Shown piece after piece: positions 6,648-7,413 of a stretch of DNA of 7,413 bases. The position numbers were made by a program, and so were the translations under genes. The stretch spans positions 1 to 7,413 of the forward strand of contig CAZFYZ010000164.1 of assembly GCA_964523735.1 (NCBI GenBank), written 5' to 3'. This stretch comes from CAZFYZ01 sp964523735. Lineage in GTDB: Bacteria > Armatimonadota > UBA5829. Under the pieces are notes generated by a model, which was not told the DNA's origin, did not search any database, and saw only the letters and a list, made by a program, of their open reading frames with translations. The stretch's first letter is position 1; each line of letters starts with the position of its first letter.

Positions 6648-6911
6648 TCAGGACTCGTGCTCGACTTCGATAGCCAGCTTAGTCAACAGTACCGCTGCGA
6701 GCCCGGCTGCGAATGCCATGGCGGCGGTTAGTGCCACAGGCATCTCGGCGACGACTTTGTCCCCAAACCGGATCTTAACTGTTTTTGGTCGCCCGCTAGT
6801 GACGACTTTTTGAACGTCCTCGAGAAGCTCGATGGCCAGATCAAGGGCGTCCACGGCCTTAGTGGCTGCACTATTGACGGCCAGGTTCTCTTCCTCGAGA
6901 TTGTGTTCCAA
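6648..6911 (-). CDS. Small membrane protein, DUF4342-like
   Basis: The product is 87 residues when started at TTG 6911. An acidic N-terminus and a helical segment (about 10-38, AVDALDLAIELLEDVQKVV) precede a short beta-like strip, GRPKTVKIRFGDKVVAEMP (40-58), and one hydrophobic helix (about 59-80). The order resembles DUF4342 proteins, which have a G-x-x-x-x-hydrophobic strip ending in a conserved P before a membrane span. The assignment is by pattern and not certain. An upstream in-frame ATG (6986) is rejected because the -10 and -35 boxes lie inside that extension. GGAGG (6917-6921) is 5 nt before TTG 6911. Its stop is 12 bp before the sigma factor start. Because it is first in the sigma operon, it may relate to control of the sigma factor, but no known anti-sigma domain is visible. 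Confidence 0.75.
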   Translation of the reverse strand: MEHNLEEENLAVNSAATKAVDALDLAIELLEDVQKVVTSGRPKTVKIRFGDKVVAEMPVALTAAMAFAAGLAAVLLTKLAIEVEHES

Positions 6912-6916
6912 TCCGC

Positions 6917-6921
6917 CCTCC
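6917..6921 (-). promoter_or_regulatory. Ribosome binding site fixing the TTG start of the DUF4342-like gene
   Basis: GGAGG on the minus strand, 5 nt before TTG 6911. Together with the promoter at 6948-6977 it rules out the longer reading. Confidence 0.6.
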
Positions 6922-6947
6922 GTGCTCCTAAGGCTGCTTTCGAGAGG

Positions 6948-6977
6948 ATTATATAACAATGAAACTGGGGTTGGCAA
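6948..6977 (-). promoter_or_regulatory. Housekeeping-type promoter of the membrane protein/sigH operon
   Basis: On the minus strand TTGCCA (6977-6972) and TATAAT (6953-6948) are separated by 18 bp. Transcription would start near 6941, giving a leader of about 30 nt before TTG 6911. TATAAT is a perfect match to the sigma-70 -10 box. Confidence 0.75.
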
Positions 6978-6980
6978 GGA

Positions 6981-7009
6981 TTTCAAGCTGAACTACGCAA
7001 AATTCCTTC
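6981..7009 (-). promoter_or_regulatory. Possible SigH-like promoter upstream of the sigH operon
   Basis: On the minus strand GAAGGAATT (7009-7001) matches the Bacillus SigH -35 pattern RWAGGAxxT. After 15 bp comes TGAAA (6985-6981), one mismatch from HGAAT at the usual 14-bp spacing. It might allow autoregulation. The -10 and the spacing are imperfect, and this is inference from the Bacillus consensus. Confidence 0.3.
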
Positions 7010-7011
7010 AG

Positions 7012-7041
7012 AAAAGTGCCTCTGATTGTCAAAAAGTGCCT
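7012..7041. repeat. Two direct repeats AAAAGTGCCT with 20-bp period
   Basis: AAAAGTGCCT is identical at 7012-7021 and 7032-7041, so the copies fall on the same DNA face two helical turns apart. They lie 35-65 bp upstream of the -35 box of the sigH operon, which suits a regulator-binding site. The regulator is unknown. Confidence 0.45.
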
Positions 7042-7097
7042 TCGTGGGCTGTCATGGCATCTGACGTGCGGCAGACGGGCATGGTTGCATAGACGCC

Positions 7098-7133
7098 AAA
7101 AGGCCTGAGCCATATCCGATTGGGGCTCAGGCC
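7098..7133 (-). terminator. Intrinsic terminator of the malic enzyme gene
   Basis: A perfect 10-bp stem, GGCCTGAGCC (7102-7111) with GGCTCAGGCC (7124-7133), has a 12-nt loop. Read on the minus strand it is followed by TTTT (7101-7098). It starts 30 bp beyond the malic enzyme stop. Confidence 0.8.
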
Positions 7134-7163
7134 AGCTTGTGCGGTAGACATGCCGTGGGTCGT

Positions 7164-7413
7164 CTAGAACTCGAAGTAGATCGGCGTCTTCGATACGCTC
7201 GGGTCATTCGCGACGGCCATTACCGCGCTCGATACAGACTGGCCAACGGATGTATTGAATGCGCTCGGGATGATGTAGTCAGACCGCAGTTCATCGTCAG
7301 TCACGACGGAGGCGATCGCCCTGGCCGCCGCTGTGAGCATCTCTCGGGTCACGCGCTTGGCACCGGATTCCATCACGCCCCTGAACAGGCCTGGGAAGCA
7401 GAGCACGTTGTTG
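7164..7413 (-). CDS. Malic enzyme (malate dehydrogenase, oxaloacetate-decarboxylating), C-terminal part
   Basis: Only the last 82 codons before the stop are in the window, and the frame runs off the right edge. They contain the characteristic C-terminal block NNVLCFPGLFRG, then AAARAIASVVTDDELRSDY followed by IIPSAFN, which is typical of short bacterial malic enzymes that convert malate to pyruvate and CO2 with NAD(P)+. The NNVLCFPGxFRG stretch belongs to the conserved core. Cofactor choice cannot be judged from this part. The gene ends at TAG (7164-7166) with an intrinsic terminator just beyond, so it is transcribed separately from the sigma operon, which has its own promoter. Confidence 0.93.
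   Translation of the reverse strand, partial: NNVLCFPGLFRGVMESGAKRVTREMLTAAARAIASVVTDDELRSDYIIPSAFNTSVGQSVSSAVMAVANDPSVSKTPIYFEF

Noticed and set aside
6912..6986. Upstream ATG start for the DUF4342-like gene
   Set aside because: The extension contains the -35 and -10 boxes of the operon promoter, and a ribosome site supports TTG 6911.
7032..7092. 17-codon minus-strand open frame starting at ATG near 7085
   Set aside because: It is very short, without a ribosome site, and overlaps the direct repeats.

Overview
The window is about 7.4 kb of moderately high-GC bacterial DNA with complete Shine-Dalgarno sites, encoded tRNA CCA, dispersed hairpin repeats and one 10-N scaffold gap, so it looks like a draft or metagenome-assembled genome. 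The mix of a SigH-type (Spo0H-like) sigma factor, a Bacillus-like elongator tRNA-Met and abundant repeats in intergenic DNA suggests a Terrabacteria-type lineage, possibly Armatimonadota. That placement is a weak inference, because no phylogenetic marker is present.

Layout. A tRNA-Met(CAU) (4-80) is followed by a small inverted/direct repeat cluster (84-138). A long galactokinase-like GHMP kinase lies on the minus strand (145-2032) and is broken by one frameshift near 1083-1095. Its leader carries a 67-bp tandem repeat, and each unit is predicted to fold as a three-way junction (2052-2185). Divergently on the plus strand lie an RbsC-type sugar ABC permease (2338-3402) and, overlapping it by ATGA, a periplasmic sugar-binding lipoprotein (3399-4368). 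The lipoprotein gene contains a 10-N assembly gap that artificially breaks its frame. No ABC ATPase is present in the window. A hairpin at 4396-4416 closes this operon.

A secreted protein of unknown function follows (4711-5871), and it ends at a cUUCGg hairpin and a dispersed repeat pair. Converging from the other strand is a two-gene operon: a small DUF4342-like membrane protein (start TTG 6911) and a SigH-family sigma factor (start GTG 6635). It is driven by a good -35/-10 promoter (6948-6977) with a 20-bp-spaced direct repeat upstream. At the right edge is the C-terminal end of a malic enzyme (minus strand) with its own intrinsic terminator.

How the parts fit: the permease and binding protein import a monosaccharide, and the divergent GHMP kinase could phosphorylate it (galactose or a related sugar). 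The kinase resembles eukaryotic GALK2/Gal1-type enzymes more than compact bacterial GalK. The sigma operon is a separate regulatory unit. I see no wholly new system. The structured leader repeat, the atypical kinase and the sigma/membrane-protein pair are the parts most worth a second look.
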